Assembly (NCBI GenBank): GCA_023426245.1
Contig: JAFABB010000030.1
Coordinates: 62,001 to 126,000, forward strand
DNA: 64,000 nucleotides
Source of the DNA: Bacillota bacterium
GTDB lineage: Bacteria > Bacillota > UBA4882 > UBA8346
Reading direction: 5' to 3'
The position numbers and the translations under genes are program-made. Under the pieces are notes generated by a model. The model was not told the DNA's origin. It ran no database searches and was given only the letters and a program-made list of their open reading frames with translations. Of this stretch, positions 8,753-17,160 are shown piece after piece; positions within the stretch are counted from its first letter, which is position 1, and the number at the start of each line of letters is the position of its first letter.

Positions 8753-8796
8753 AAAAAATTCCTCCCCTTATCAGCTAAAAAGCAGTATCGAACTTG

Positions 8797-8838
8797 TTAT
8801 GTTAGTTGAATTGAGCAATATGAAAAAAACTAACATAA
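8797..8838. repeat. Perfect 11-bp inverted repeat upstream of the secreted-protein gene
   Basis: TTATGTTAGTT (8797-8807) and AACTAACATAA (8828-8838) are perfect complements around a 20-nt loop, 45-86 nt upstream of the start at 8752. It may be a leader hairpin or a bipartite operator. There is no T-run on either side. Confidence 0.6.
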
Positions 8839-8932
8839 CCGCCAGTATAGAGCCCCCTTTCTCTTTTCATTGTTTTTACATTAAAAATATAACACTGGTG
8901 CAATTTTTTTTATAATTACGTTAATCATAAAC

Positions 8933-9055
8933 TTTGTCATAAAAAAAATGAATGATGTCATATGACAAAACCGATTTATTTCCTACAAACTGCAAAATAA
9001 AAATGTCATTTTTCTATCACTCCAATCGAGACTTGAGTAATAAATAAAATGACAT
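8933..9055. promoter_or_regulatory. Cluster of TGTCAT motifs, possible response-regulator sites
   Basis: Within about 120 bp of AT-rich intergenic DNA the hexamer TGTCAT/ATGACA recurs at 8935-8940, as a perfect palindrome TGTCATATGACA at 8956-8967, at 9004-9009 and at 9049-9055. It lies upstream of the secreted-protein gene and just downstream of the ATPase gene of the same locus. The adjacent NarL-type regulator is an obvious candidate binder; this is inference. Confidence 0.4.
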
Positions 9056-9125
9056 GGTTAATACATCTTTTAAATGATTTTGGCGCAAAATCCAAGTTCC
9101 ATACAAGCCACAACAGGCTTTGGGA

Positions 9126-9884
9126 TTATTCCGGTAACACCTCAAGGCTGACAGCGGCTTGACCATTTTGGCTACTATATATGCCTGGTACAGTGTTTTC
9201 CTTAATACCAGGGAGACTTGATGGCGGAGTCATCTTGATGATCCGGCCATCCCACATGTGAACCACCCGGTCGGTTTGAGCTAAGATCGAATGATCATGG
9301 GTAGCTACCAAGATCGTCGTCCGGCCTTTTAAGCCCGCCAAAATATCCATTACCAATAGGGCATTGCCATGATCAAGCGAAGCAGTGGGTTCATCGGCCA
9401 ATATGATTTTCGGCTGATGAACCAAAGCGCGGGCAATGGCCACTTTCTGGCGCTGTCCCACTGACATTTGCCAAGTCTTTTTATAAGCCAGTCCGGCGAT
9501 ACCCAACATTTCCAGGCAGTCCAAAGCGGCCTTTATCCAGAAAGGGGTATTTTGGTTGACCACGGCCAAAACATTATCGATGACATTTAAATAATCAATC
9601 AAAAAATGACGTTGAAAGATAAATCCATAGTCTTTACGCCGGAGCGCCGCCAAATCATTAAAAGATAACATTTCCAAAGAGTGATTCTGATAATAGACCG
9701 TACCGGAAGTGGGTTTTTTAAGCCCTGACAGAACATAGAGCAAAGAACTTTTCCCGCTGCCGGATGGGCCAATCAGTCCCACCATTTCGCCGCGACCAGC
9801 CGAAAAATTGATGTCACGAAGGGCATAAAACTTGTCATTCGGGGCATTGTCATAGATAAGATTTAAATTTCTAGCTTCGATCAT
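9126..9884 (-). CDS. ABC transporter ATP-binding protein (LolD/MacB type)
   Basis: A 252-residue nucleotide-binding subunit. Walker A is GPSGSGKSS near residue 40, the Q-loop lies in FIFQRHF, the signature is SVGQRQKVAIARAL, Walker B is IILADEPTASLD and the H-loop is LVATHDHS. Sequence style and length place it with ATPases that pair with FtsX/MacB-like permeases, here probably the products at 4074-6336. It follows the response regulator gene by about 45 nt, so the sensor kinase, regulator and ATPase probably share a transcript. The C-terminal tail after residue 225 is not conserved in the family. Confidence 0.9.
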   Translation of the reverse strand: MIEARNLNLIYDNAPNDKFYALRDINFSAGRGEMVGLIGPSGSGKSSLLYVLSGLKKPTSGTVYYQNHSLEMLSFNDLAALRRKDYGFIFQRHFLIDYLNVIDNVLAVVNQNTPFWIKAALDCLEMLGIAGLAYKKTWQMSVGQRQKVAIARALVHQPKIILADEPTASLDHGNALLVMDILAGLKGRTTILVATHDHSILAQTDRVVHMWDGRIIKMTPPSSLPGIKENTVPGIYSSQNGQAAVSLEVLPE

Positions 9885-9930
9885 TGTTTTCTCCCATGAA
9901 TGTTTACACTGATATGTCGTAAACCGGCAG

Positions 9931-10572
9931 TCACAATCCTTGGTTTTTCAATAATAGCACGGCGTTCGTCCTGTCATTTACCCCGATCTTGCTATAAATG
10001 GTGCTGATATAGTTACGGACCGTGCCTTCAGAAATGAAAAGCGCCAGCGCGATTTGTTTATTGGAAAAGCCTTGGGTCAGCATGGAAGCTATTTCCCGTT
10101 CCCGTTCAGACAGCTCAGCCAAAGCCGGGCTTGATTTTTGAGGGATAATTTTATGCAAGCCTTCAGCGAGTTTAGCGGCGACCGAGGGTGGTAAAACCAT
10201 TTTACCATTGATTGCATCATCGATGGCTTCCAATAATTTTTCGATTTCGATATCTTTCAGTACATATCCGTTAGCCCCGTTGGCCAAGGCTTCTATGACA
10301 TATTCTTCATCGTTGAAAGTCGTCAACATCAGGACTTTGATTGCCGGATACGCTTGCTTAATTTGCTTAACAGTCTCCACACCATCCATTTCAGGCATCC
10401 GGATATCGAGCAATATCAAATCGGGAAGTACGGCGGAATTAAGTGATAAAAGAGCCTCTTTGCCGTTGGCCGCCGTGGCGATGACGCTTATGTTCTTCTC
10501 CAAATCCAAGACAGTCTTTAATCCGTCTCTGAATAAGGATTGGTCATCCACGACCATGATGTTAACCGGCAT
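9931..10572 (-). CDS. NarL/LuxR-family response regulator
   Basis: A 213-residue protein. The receiver domain has the acidic pair VVDD (residues 7-10), phosphoacceptor D56 in LLDIRMPEMDG and the conserved lysine in YVLKD. The C-terminal LuxR-type helix-turn-helix runs from about residue 148 (LSEREREIASMLTQGFSNKQIA). The start has AGGAGG 9 nt upstream and overlaps the end of the sensor kinase gene by 11 nt, indicating translational coupling. It probably controls the ABC cassette and/or the secreted-protein gene downstream, where TGTCAT repeats occur. Confidence 0.95.
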   Translation of the reverse strand: MPVNIMVVDDQSLFRDGLKTVLDLEKNISVIATAANGKEALLSLNSAVLPDLILLDIRMPEMDGVETVKQIKQAYPAIKVLMLTTFNDEEYVIEALANGANGYVLKDIEIEKLLEAIDDAINGKMVLPPSVAAKLAEGLHKIIPQKSSPALAELSEREREIASMLTQGFSNKQIALALFISEGTVRNYISTIYSKIGVNDRTNAVLLLKNQGL

Positions 10573-11788
10573 AACCTGAAACCTCCTGTAGCGGTAATGA
10601 AATATGAATCAAACAGCCTTCCCCCGGTTTGGAATCAACGCTGAAAATACCCCCCAGTTCTTTTGTCCGTTCTGCCATGGTTGTTAAACCAAAGCCGGGC
10701 GTAAGTTGCTCAGCTCCGATGCCATTATCTTGAAGGAAAAATTCAATCCATTTTTCGGTTTTTTTCAGATTGAATACAAAAGCAGTGCTATTGCCATGGC
10801 GAATTCCGTTGGTAATGCCTTCCTGGAGAGCGCGGTAGAGAGCTTTTTCCTGCTGTAGCGTAAGTAAAGGCATTTCGTCAATTTGATATCGGATGTGAAT
10901 ATCTCCGTGGATCACTGTTTCATGAATAAGTAATTTGAGTGAAGAAATAAAGTCTAACATTTCATTTCCCGAGTTCAGGGTTTCAACGGAAGTGCGAATG
11001 TCGTTCAATCCTTTACGGATTTGGCTTTTGGCGACTTTCATTTTAGTTGCCGCCGCAGCAGGGTCAATTGAAATTAAACGTTCTCCAGCCTCCAGTTCCA
11101 ATAAAACCGTAGTCAAAGTGTGACCGACCGTATCATGGATTTCCCGGGCAATCCTGTTTCGTTCCCTTAAGACAGTGAGCTCTTCCAACTCCATAGAGGT
11201 TTCTTTCAATTTTTGATAGGTCTTTTCCAGTTCTTCGGTTTTGATCTTTAACTCAACCATCACTTGACGCAAATGCTCTTTCTGCTGAATCTGATAACGA
11301 ATAAAAACCATCAGGATATAGGTGCCTGCAAAAATTAATAAATCAATCAAAAGCCGTGAAACCAAAGCATGGAAATCAGGATGTTGAAAGTGAATGGTTC
11401 TTACAAAGCCATGGATAATAAAACTAAAAAAAGTGAGCCCACCGGTAAAAAGGGTTGAATATGTCAATGAAGCATCGATGATTAATACCAGATAAAATAT
11501 ATAAACGATAAAGCCGTTGTCATTAGACTCTAAAGCGACTATCAATATCAGATCCAAGATGAAGTTGAATTTTCCGAGATACAAATACCGGGAAGAATCA
11601 TAGATGATAGCCCGGCGAACCGTTATCGACGTAACCAACAAACCGACAAGGAATAAAAGCAGCCAGCATTTTCCGGGATTTTTGGCAATCGCTAAAACGG
11701 TCCCCACCCATACTATTAAATACAATAATCGGGTAATCGTAACTTCGGTTCTTTCGTCGGTGGTTAAATTGGTTCCCGGAAAGTTCAT
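10562..11788 (-). CDS. Sensor histidine kinase, HisKA_3 type (NarL-family partner)
   Basis: About 408 residues from the ATG at 11788, chosen because GAGG lies 7 nt upstream; an earlier ATG at 11809 lacks such a site. The N-terminal third has about five hydrophobic segments forming a membrane sensor with almost no extracytoplasmic loops, as in intramembrane-sensing kinases. A coiled-coil linker (QIQQKEHLRQ to ELEELTVLRERNRI) leads to the phosphoacceptor motif AREIHDTVGH and a HATPase domain with an LQEGITNGIRHG N-box and a DNGIG motif. It is the first gene of the cassette that drives the response regulator at 9931-10572. Confidence 0.92.
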   Translation of the reverse strand: MNFPGTNLTTDERTEVTITRLLYLIVWVGTVLAIAKNPGKCWLLLFLVGLLVTSITVRRAIIYDSSRYLYLGKFNFILDLILIVALESNDNGFIVYIFYLVLIIDASLTYSTLFTGGLTFFSFIIHGFVRTIHFQHPDFHALVSRLLIDLLIFAGTYILMVFIRYQIQQKEHLRQVMVELKIKTEELEKTYQKLKETSMELEELTVLRERNRIAREIHDTVGHTLTTVLLELEAGERLISIDPAAAATKMKVAKSQIRKGLNDIRTSVETLNSGNEMLDFISSLKLLIHETVIHGDIHIRYQIDEMPLLTLQQEKALYRALQEGITNGIRHGNSTAFVFNLKKTEKWIEFFLQDNGIGAEQLTPGFGLTTMAERTKELGGIFSVDSKPGEGCLIHISLPLQEVSGYAG

Positions 11789-11809
11789 CCTACTGCCTCG
11801 TTGACTCAT

Positions 11810-12170
11810 AAAACATTATTTAAGATTCCATAATCAACCGTTAATTTCTGGAATATTTATTAAAATCCTGCCAAAAATAAGTCGTTTGTTTGCAATAAAA
11901 AACAAACCGTCATTCATCAACCCCATTTTTAACGGAATTCGCCTCTTTTCCAAAAAATTCTTAACATTTCAAACCTATCCAAACCCAAGCTTCTCCTATG
12001 TTTCCGCCACCATATACTCCCTATCGATATTGGATAATATCAAAAATTCAATTATAATAATCATTAGAAATAGAAACCCATCCATATCCATTTAAAATTA
12101 CGTCGTTTGCCATATAATCATATGTTTATTATCTAGATTCGCATTCACCCTTCCACTTTTGTTGCGCGAT
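11810..12170. other. AT-rich intergenic region upstream of the sensor kinase
   Basis: About 360 bp without a supported gene. A 7-bp inverted repeat GTTTGTT/AACAAAC (11884-11907) lies in the probable leader of the kinase gene. Possible -10 sequences are abundant because of AT content and none is convincing. A 69-codon rightward frame here lacks a ribosome binding site and was not accepted. Confidence 0.5.
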
Positions 12171-12359
12171 CGTTCGGTATGTATGCGCAACTCTCGGGGA
12201 GACATACGCAGCTGTCCGGGAGACATGCGCGACTCTCAGGGAGACATACGCAACCGTCCGGTAGACATGCGCGACTCTCGGGGAGACATACGCAACCGTC
12301 CGGTAGACATGTGCGACTCTCGGGGAGACATACGCAGCTGTCCGGGAGACATACGCGAC
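12171..12359. repeat. 21-bp tandem repeat array, nine units
   Basis: Nine consecutive 21-bp units fill 189 bp with no spacers. Units alternate between two versions: one like TCTCGGGGAGACATACGCA-C and one like YGTCCGGKAGACATGCGCGAC, so the higher-order period is 42 bp. The core AGACATRCGC is kept in eight units. Because 21 is a multiple of three, several frames on both strands stay open and would give 7- or 14-residue periodic peptides (for example LSGRHTQ on the plus strand, VAYVSPRVAHVYRT on the minus strand). No frame has a good start, so coding is doubtful. Confidence 0.9.
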
Positions 12360-12516
12360 TGTTGCGTAAATTTTTATAAGCGAATTTCCAGGTAAATTTG
12401 AGTTCAGTATCCTTATAAAAAAATTTTCCCAACTCAACCCCAATAATGATTGATTCGGTATTCAACAGCTTTTTCCTGAAAGAAATGATTGATCCTCCCA
12501 ATACAACCCATGGGCA

Positions 12517-12547
12517 TAAAAAAACTCCTTCCCGTTACGGTCGGAGT
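12517..12547 (-). terminator. Terminator of the ruv-recO operon
   Basis: On the minus strand ACTCC, CCGT / ACGG, GGAGT form a hairpin followed by TTTTTTT. It lies 35 nt beyond the DUF4342 stop codon. Confidence 0.8.
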
Positions 12548-12581
12548 CGAATGAAGTTCTACATTCTTTTTCATGTAAAAA

Positions 12582-12965
12582 TTAGTGATACGTTTCCGGG
12601 TCTTCGTTTTTTTCAATTTCCACCGTACATTTGCTGACCAAGGCGGCCACAGCTCCAATAATCGCCAGCTGTGGAGCAAGCAATGCCCCGACCACCCCGG
12701 CGGTAACCGGAATTTCCACCAAAACTTGATCATCCTGTTTGACCCGCAAACGATTGATATTGCCCTTGCGCACAATTTCCTTAATTTTTTCCACCAGTTC
12801 GTTTCCGCGTACAAAAATTTCCTCGCGGCGGGCTTTCTCATCACGCTCCAGCGTAATAAGGGCTTCAACAACATCCCAATTGGCGGCTTCCAGTGCCCCT
12901 TTGGCTTCCTCATAAGTAACTTTCATCCGCTCGCGTACCATATCAATCTTTTCGATATTTTCCAT
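12582..12965 (-). CDS. DUF4342 domain protein with UBA-like N-terminus
   Basis: A 127-residue protein. Residues 1-45 (IDMVRERMKVTYEEAKGALEAANWDVVEALITLE) match the UBA/TS-N-like three-helix fold seen in EF-Ts and nascent-chain-binding proteins. A DUF4342-type domain follows, ending in a hydrophobic, alanine/glycine-rich segment (residues about 85-110) and an acidic tail. The start has GAGGTGG 6-8 nt upstream. It is the last gene before the operon terminator. Function is unknown; similar genes occur in many Clostridia. Confidence 0.8.
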   Translation of the reverse strand: MENIEKIDMVRERMKVTYEEAKGALEAANWDVVEALITLERDEKARREEIFVRGNELVEKIKEIVRKGNINRLRVKQDDQVLVEIPVTAGVVGALLAPQLAIIGAVAALVSKCTVEIEKNEDPETYH

Positions 12966-13069
12966 CGGCGTCCACCTCTCATCCTCTCACTTAAGTAGAT
13001 TTCCCAACCTACGCCGATGATATTCCTTATGGAATCCACTCTTGCCAAACTATTAATAAATTGCTCGAG

Positions 13070-13813
13070 TTAAAGGGATAAGCTATCCAAAAACACTTGA
13101 GATTTGAGGGGATGTTCCAGACGGGCCTCAATGAAGTTCCTTAATATCCTCTGAATCGTTTTACAATTTTCCTGCGATAAGGTAAATAATGCCAGTTCCC
13201 GTAAATCGATCTCGCCAAGGCGTTCAAATGCCTGCAAATCTGAGATATTCATTTTTACCGGGTCGCGGTATTTGCCACTACAATTGGAACAAACAACCCC
13301 GCCCGCTTCGGCTGAAAAATAAATCGGCTCTTCCAAAATTCCGCCGCAACAGGTGCAATGAGAGATTTGGGGTTGATAACCCAGATAGTTCAAAAGCCGG
13401 ATCTCAAATGCCAGGTTTAAAATGGCCGGGTCCGGAGTTTTTTCCAAAACGATAAACGCCGCCAGTAAAAATTTAAAGATCTCTTTCGCTTCTTGCCGTT
13501 CCGGAATAAAGCCGTCAATCAGTTCCACCCAAAAGCTGGCATAGGCGAATTTGGTCAAATCTTCATGCAGCTTCGAAAATGAATGAACCAATTCCGCCTG
13601 ACTTAAGGAATCTAAACTCTTTCCACTAAGCAGCATCGCCCGGATATAATTAAATGCCAAAGTACTTCCCACAAACCGGCTGCGTTGCCTGCGGGCCCCT
13701 TTTACAATCGCCTCAAATTTGCCCAATTCTTCACTGAACAAAACGACGACCCGGTCGGCTTCGCCGAAATTCCGGGTTCTCAGTACAATTGCATTGGTGC
13801 GGTAAAGGGCCAT
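13070..13813 (-). CDS. recO: DNA repair protein RecO
   Basis: A 247-residue recombination mediator that with RecR loads RecA onto SSB-coated DNA. The N-terminal OB fold is visible (ALYRTNAIVLRTRNFGEADRVVVLFSEELGKFEAIVKGARR), followed by a helical domain and a zinc-finger region with CTCCGG near residue 155 and CSNCSG near residue 177. Length matches the family (about 240-255). The start codon shares a base with the stop codon of the preceding DUF2905 gene (TAATG), indicating translational coupling. Confidence 0.95.
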   Translation of the reverse strand: MALYRTNAIVLRTRNFGEADRVVVLFSEELGKFEAIVKGARRQRSRFVGSTLAFNYIRAMLLSGKSLDSLSQAELVHSFSKLHEDLTKFAYASFWVELIDGFIPERQEAKEIFKFLLAAFIVLEKTPDPAILNLAFEIRLLNYLGYQPQISHCTCCGGILEEPIYFSAEAGGVVCSNCSGKYRDPVKMNISDLQAFERLGEIDLRELALFTLSQENCKTIQRILRNFIEARLEHPLKSQVFLDSLSL

Positions 13814-14037
13814 TACTTTTTCCCCAATAAGTTAAAGATTAACGACAAAATGATACTAATAATGATACACGTGACAATCGGAAAGTAAAAACTGAAATTG
13901 CCCCGTTTGATAAAGATGTCTCCCGGCAAATGCCCGATTCCCGGAATTTTACCACCCAGCCAGATAAGAGCGCCCACAATGAGCATAATGGCTCCGAATA
14001 TCATCAATAGTTTTCCGATACCTGAAAATTCACTCAT
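13813..14037 (-). CDS. DUF2905 small membrane protein
   Basis: A 74-residue protein starting MSEFSGIGKLLMIFGAIMLIVG. Two hydrophobic helices flank the conserved loop GGKIPGIGHLPGDIFIKRGNFSFYFPI, which defines DUF2905. The start is placed at 14037; an ATG two codons earlier (14043) is also possible, and both can use GGACGGTG. It sits between queH and recO in an all-leftward operon. Function is unknown. Confidence 0.9.
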   Translation of the reverse strand: MSEFSGIGKLLMIFGAIMLIVGALIWLGGKIPGIGHLPGDIFIKRGNFSFYFPIVTCIIISIILSLIFNLLGKK

Positions 14038-14065
14038 CAACATCACCGTCCTATTGGACTCCAGA

Positions 14066-14608
14066 TTATTTTTCCTTATAATATCTTTCCTTTTCACTAT
14101 AAATACAACCGCAATATTTCTGGCGGTATAAATCGTATTCTTTGGCCATGGCCTGACTTTGCCGGAATCCGGGCCGCAGATCTTGATCATAAAATTCCAG
14201 TCCGTGTTCCCGGCCTAACTCCCTGCCGATTTCCACGATTCGGTCCCGGTTTTGGTAAGGGCTGATTAACAAGGTGGTGCCGAATAAAGAAAAACCCAAC
14301 TCCTTGGCTTTTAAGGCGGTTTGACTCAAACGGCACCGGTAGCAATATTCGCAGCGCCTGGCGGGATCGGATGCCACATGGGCCAGAAATTCTTCGATTG
14401 GGTACCCGGAGGCCTCAATAACCTCCAGATTACGGATGGACGCCAACTGCCGCAATCCCTCACGCCTCGCTATAAATTCCTGATAGGGATGAATATTGGG
14501 GTTATAAAAAAAGAGGGTTGGATGAACGCCGTCCTCCATAACCTTTTGCGTGCTATAACAAGCGCAAGGCCCGCAGCAGGCATGTAAAAGCATGGTTTTT
14601 GAACCCAT
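14066..14608 (-). CDS. queH: Epoxyqueuosine reductase QueH
   Basis: About 180 residues from the ATG at 14608, which has GGAGG 7 nt upstream. Conserved motifs are MLLHACCGPCACYS at the N-terminus, FFYNPNIHPYQE, and CEYCYRCRL, giving the cysteines of the Fe-S cluster and the catalytic site known for QueH (DUF208). QueH performs the last step of queuosine synthesis in tRNA. It lies directly after ruvB. The FolE2 encoded at 21095-21898 can supply the pterin precursor shared by folate and queuosine routes. Confidence 0.93.
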   Translation of the reverse strand: MGSKTMLLHACCGPCACYSTQKVMEDGVHPTLFFYNPNIHPYQEFIARREGLRQLASIRNLEVIEASGYPIEEFLAHVASDPARRCEYCYRCRLSQTALKAKELGFSLFGTTLLISPYQNRDRIVEIGRELGREHGLEFYDQDLRPGFRQSQAMAKEYDLYRQKYCGCIYSEKERYYKEK

Positions 14609-14693
14609 TGCGATATCCTCCAAGTCTATTTTTTGCCACAGAGTCCCCCACCCCGGCCCACCGGGGCACGTGAAAGGATAAAAATAGGTTTTA

Positions 14694-14743
14694 TCTCCGT
14701 GTCTCTGTGGCCTAAATGCTTTTTAGCCACAGAGACACGGAGA
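14694..14743. repeat. 18-bp perfect inverted repeat of the 'CTCCGTGTCTCTGTGG' type
   Basis: TCTCCGTGTCTCTGTGGC (14694-14711) and GCCACAGAGACACGGAGA (14726-14743) are perfect complements around a 14-nt loop in the ruvB-queH gap. It resembles the short rRNA-unlike 'gtctctgtgg' repeats dispersed in many bacterial genomes. A related but imperfect stretch occurs at 19855-19983. Confidence 0.75.
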
Positions 14744-14813
14744 AACAGAGAAAGAATTGAGGCAAAAAAGTATTTTCTAGATAGAACTAATAATCAATAA
14801 CTTTTCCCCATGA

Positions 14814-15857
14814 CTACTCGCTTTCTCCAAACAATCCCTCCTGCTCGGATCCACTCTTGGAGGGATATTTTAACCGCAAGTGCTCATAAGCGAGCCGGGT
14901 GGCGACCCTGCCACGGGGTGTGCGGTTAATAAATCCTATCTGTAAAAGATAAGGCTCACAAACATCCTCAATCGTCTCCGATTCCTCACTGATGGAAGCG
15001 GCAATGGTATCGAGGCCCACCGGGCCGCCGTCGAATTTTTCGATGATCGTCGACAGCACCATCCGGTCTAGGTTGTCCAGGCCTATTAAATCCACTTCCA
15101 GCATTCTTAATGCCTGATCAGCCGTTGACTTACTTATGACTCCGTCGGTTTTCACCTGGGCAAAATCCCGGACTCTTTTTAACAAGCGGTTGGCGATCCT
15201 GGGTGTCCCCCGTGAACGCCTGGCAATTTCCGAGGCCCCGCTGTCTTCAATATGAATCCCCAAAATAGAGGCCGAGCGGGTGACGATTTGGTGCAAAGCT
15301 TGCGCATCATAAAACTCCAACCGGTTGATAATTCCAAAACGGTCCCGGAGCGGCGAAGTCAGAGAGCCGGCCTTGGTTGTAGCGCCGATTAATGTGAATT
15401 TTGGCAAATCAATCCGCACCGAACGGGCGCTGGGCCCTTTACCAATGATGATATCCAGCGCAAAATCTTCCATGGCCGGGTAGAGAATCTCTTCCACACT
15501 ATGGTTGAGCCGGTGAATTTCATCAACAAACAAAACATCGTTGGGCTCCAGGTTGGTTAAAATAGCGGCCAAATCCGCAGGCCGCTCCACTGCCGGTCCG
15601 GAAGTAACCCGGATATGGACATCCAGTTCATTGGCGATAATATGCGCCAGGGAAGTTTTTCCCAAACCGGGCGGGCCGTAAAGCAAAACATGGTCCAAGG
15701 CTTCATGCCGCTCTTTGGCGGCTTTAATAAAGATTTCCATGTTTTCCTTGACCTTATTCTGCCCGATATATTCCATAAAACGCCGGGGTCTAAGGCTTAG
15801 TTCCGCTTCCGAGTCTTCAGGTCTTTTGGTTGCTCCAATGATACGTTCTTCTTCCAT
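14814..15857 (-). CDS. ruvB: Holliday junction branch-migration ATPase RuvB
   Basis: A 347-residue AAA+ motor. Walker A is YGPPGLGKTSLAHI near residue 62, Walker B is VLFVDEIHRL, sensor 1 is TLIGATT and the arginine finger region is SPLRDRFG. The C-terminal winged helix ends in GYINRTPRGR-like sequence (GFINRTPRGRVAT). Length is normal. It starts 7 nt after ruvA and works with RuvA to move Holliday junctions that RuvC cuts. Confidence 0.98.
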   Translation of the reverse strand: MEEERIIGATKRPEDSEAELSLRPRRFMEYIGQNKVKENMEIFIKAAKERHEALDHVLLYGPPGLGKTSLAHIIANELDVHIRVTSGPAVERPADLAAILTNLEPNDVLFVDEIHRLNHSVEEILYPAMEDFALDIIIGKGPSARSVRIDLPKFTLIGATTKAGSLTSPLRDRFGIINRLEFYDAQALHQIVTRSASILGIHIEDSGASEIARRSRGTPRIANRLLKRVRDFAQVKTDGVISKSTADQALRMLEVDLIGLDNLDRMVLSTIIEKFDGGPVGLDTIAASISEESETIEDVCEPYLLQIGFINRTPRGRVATRLAYEHLRLKYPSKSGSEQEGLFGESE

Positions 15858-15864
15858 ACATTTT

Positions 15865-16467
15865 TCACTTTCTACCTAAATTTTTGAGGGCTAACCGCAC
15901 CAGTTCCGGACTGGTCAGACCCTTATTCTCACTCAATAAAGCTTCCACGGCCGTAACGGCCTCCCGCTGGGGATATCCCAGTGACACCAAAGCATCCACC
16001 GCATCAGCACTGACACTAAAGGTGCTCTCCAATGTTTTCACATTCGATTCCGGAGTGCCCGCACTCTTACCCAGCTTCCCTTTAAGTTCTAAAATTAAAC
16101 GTTGGGCGGTTTTTAATCCGATTCCCGGTACAGCCGTTAAAATCCGGTGATCTTCGCTTTGGACCGCCTCCCGGAAACGGTCGCCCGGCAGATTTCCCAG
16201 TATCGCCAAGGCGGTTTTAGGGCCAATCCCCGAGACTCCGATGACCTTTTTAAAAACATTCAGATCGGAATTTGACAAAAAGCCGTATAAACTGGCTCCA
16301 TCTTCCCGTAAGTGAAAATGGGTATAAACCTTAACTTCTTCCTCCGTATGGCTTAATACTTCCAATGCCGGGAGCGGCATGTTGACCAGATAACCCACGC
16401 CGGCGACTTCGATAATACAATTTTCCCCGCCTACACTGGTTACGGTGCCGGTTAATGTAGCAATCAT
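15865..16467 (-). CDS. ruvA: Holliday junction DNA-binding subunit RuvA
   Basis: About 200 residues starting MIATLTGTVTSVGGENCIIEV. This ATG was chosen because GAGGAGG lies 8 nt upstream and it restores family length; a frame-open extension upstream is not conserved-looking. The OB-fold domain I, helix-hairpin-helix pairs (VSGIGPKTALAILG and VPGIGLKTAQRLI) and C-terminal domain III that binds RuvB (VDALVSLGYPQREAVTAVE) are all present. Confidence 0.97.
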   Translation of the reverse strand: MIATLTGTVTSVGGENCIIEVAGVGYLVNMPLPALEVLSHTEEEVKVYTHFHLREDGASLYGFLSNSDLNVFKKVIGVSGIGPKTALAILGNLPGDRFREAVQSEDHRILTAVPGIGLKTAQRLILELKGKLGKSAGTPESNVKTLESTFSVSADAVDALVSLGYPQREAVTAVEALLSENKGLTSPELVRLALKNLGRK

Positions 16468-16589
16468 CAGGATTTCCTCCTCAATTGACTTCAATTCATA
16501 CCGGATTTTAGAATCCGAAATTCAGAAGCCAGAATCAAAGCACCAAAAAGAAAAAACAAAACAAGAGTCCGGCTCCTTAAGCTCCTAAA

Positions 16590-17087
16590 CTATCGGCTTC
16601 TTGCCCCCAAATTCTCTATTTTGCATGAATGGGCATGACATATTGCAATGGCCAAAGCATCGGCCGCATCATCGGGTTTGGGAATTTCACCAAGGCAAAG
16701 TAAAACCCGGACCATCTCCTGAATCTGCATCTTTTCCGCCCGCCCATAGCCTGTTACTGCTAATTTAACTTGTAATGGCGTATATTCCGCCACCTCGTAT
16801 CCGGAATTTGCCGCAGCCAGCAAAATTACACCGCGGGCATGCCCCACCGCCAAAGCGGTCCGGACATTTTTATTGAAAAACAGCTCCTCAATGGCAATTG
16901 CATCCGGCCGGTACTCCCCAATTATTTTGATGGTTTCAAGATAAATATGATGCAAACGACTGGCTAATGAAAGCTCCGGACCGGTACGAATCACTCCGAA
17001 AGTCACTTTTCTTAAATGATTGCCTTCGTATGAGACGAGCCCATAACCGGTAATCGCCGTTCCCGGATCAATCCCCAAGATAAGCAA
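16590..17087 (-). CDS. ruvC: Holliday junction resolvase RuvC
   Basis: A 165-residue endonuclease. Catalytic acidic residues are visible in ILGIDPGTAITGYG (D7), AIEELFFNKN (E near 68) and the C-terminal KPDDAADALAIAICH (two Asp). Length is typical. It is the first gene of the leftward ruvC-ruvA-ruvB operon. A near-consensus LexA box lies about 75 nt upstream. Confidence 0.97.
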   Translation of the reverse strand: MLILGIDPGTAITGYGLVSYEGNHLRKVTFGVIRTGPELSLASRLHHIYLETIKIIGEYRPDAIAIEELFFNKNVRTALAVGHARGVILLAAANSGYEVAEYTPLQVKLAVTGYGRAEKMQIQEMVRVLLCLGEIPKPDDAADALAIAICHAHSCKIENLGARSR

Positions 17088-17160
17088 ATAATTTTTCCTC
17101 CATCCAAAATTACACTTCCCAAATTCAATTCGCTTTTGGAAAAATAATTCCTGCGTTAAT

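Noticed and set aside
11886..12095. Rightward 69-codon ORF in AT-rich DNA
   Set aside because: No ribosome binding site; composition is that of AT-rich intergenic DNA.
12129..12501. Leftward ORFs of 104 and 118 codons across the tandem repeat
   Set aside because: They are open only because the unit length is a multiple of three; no ribosome binding site, TTG-type starts, and equally open frames exist on the other strand.
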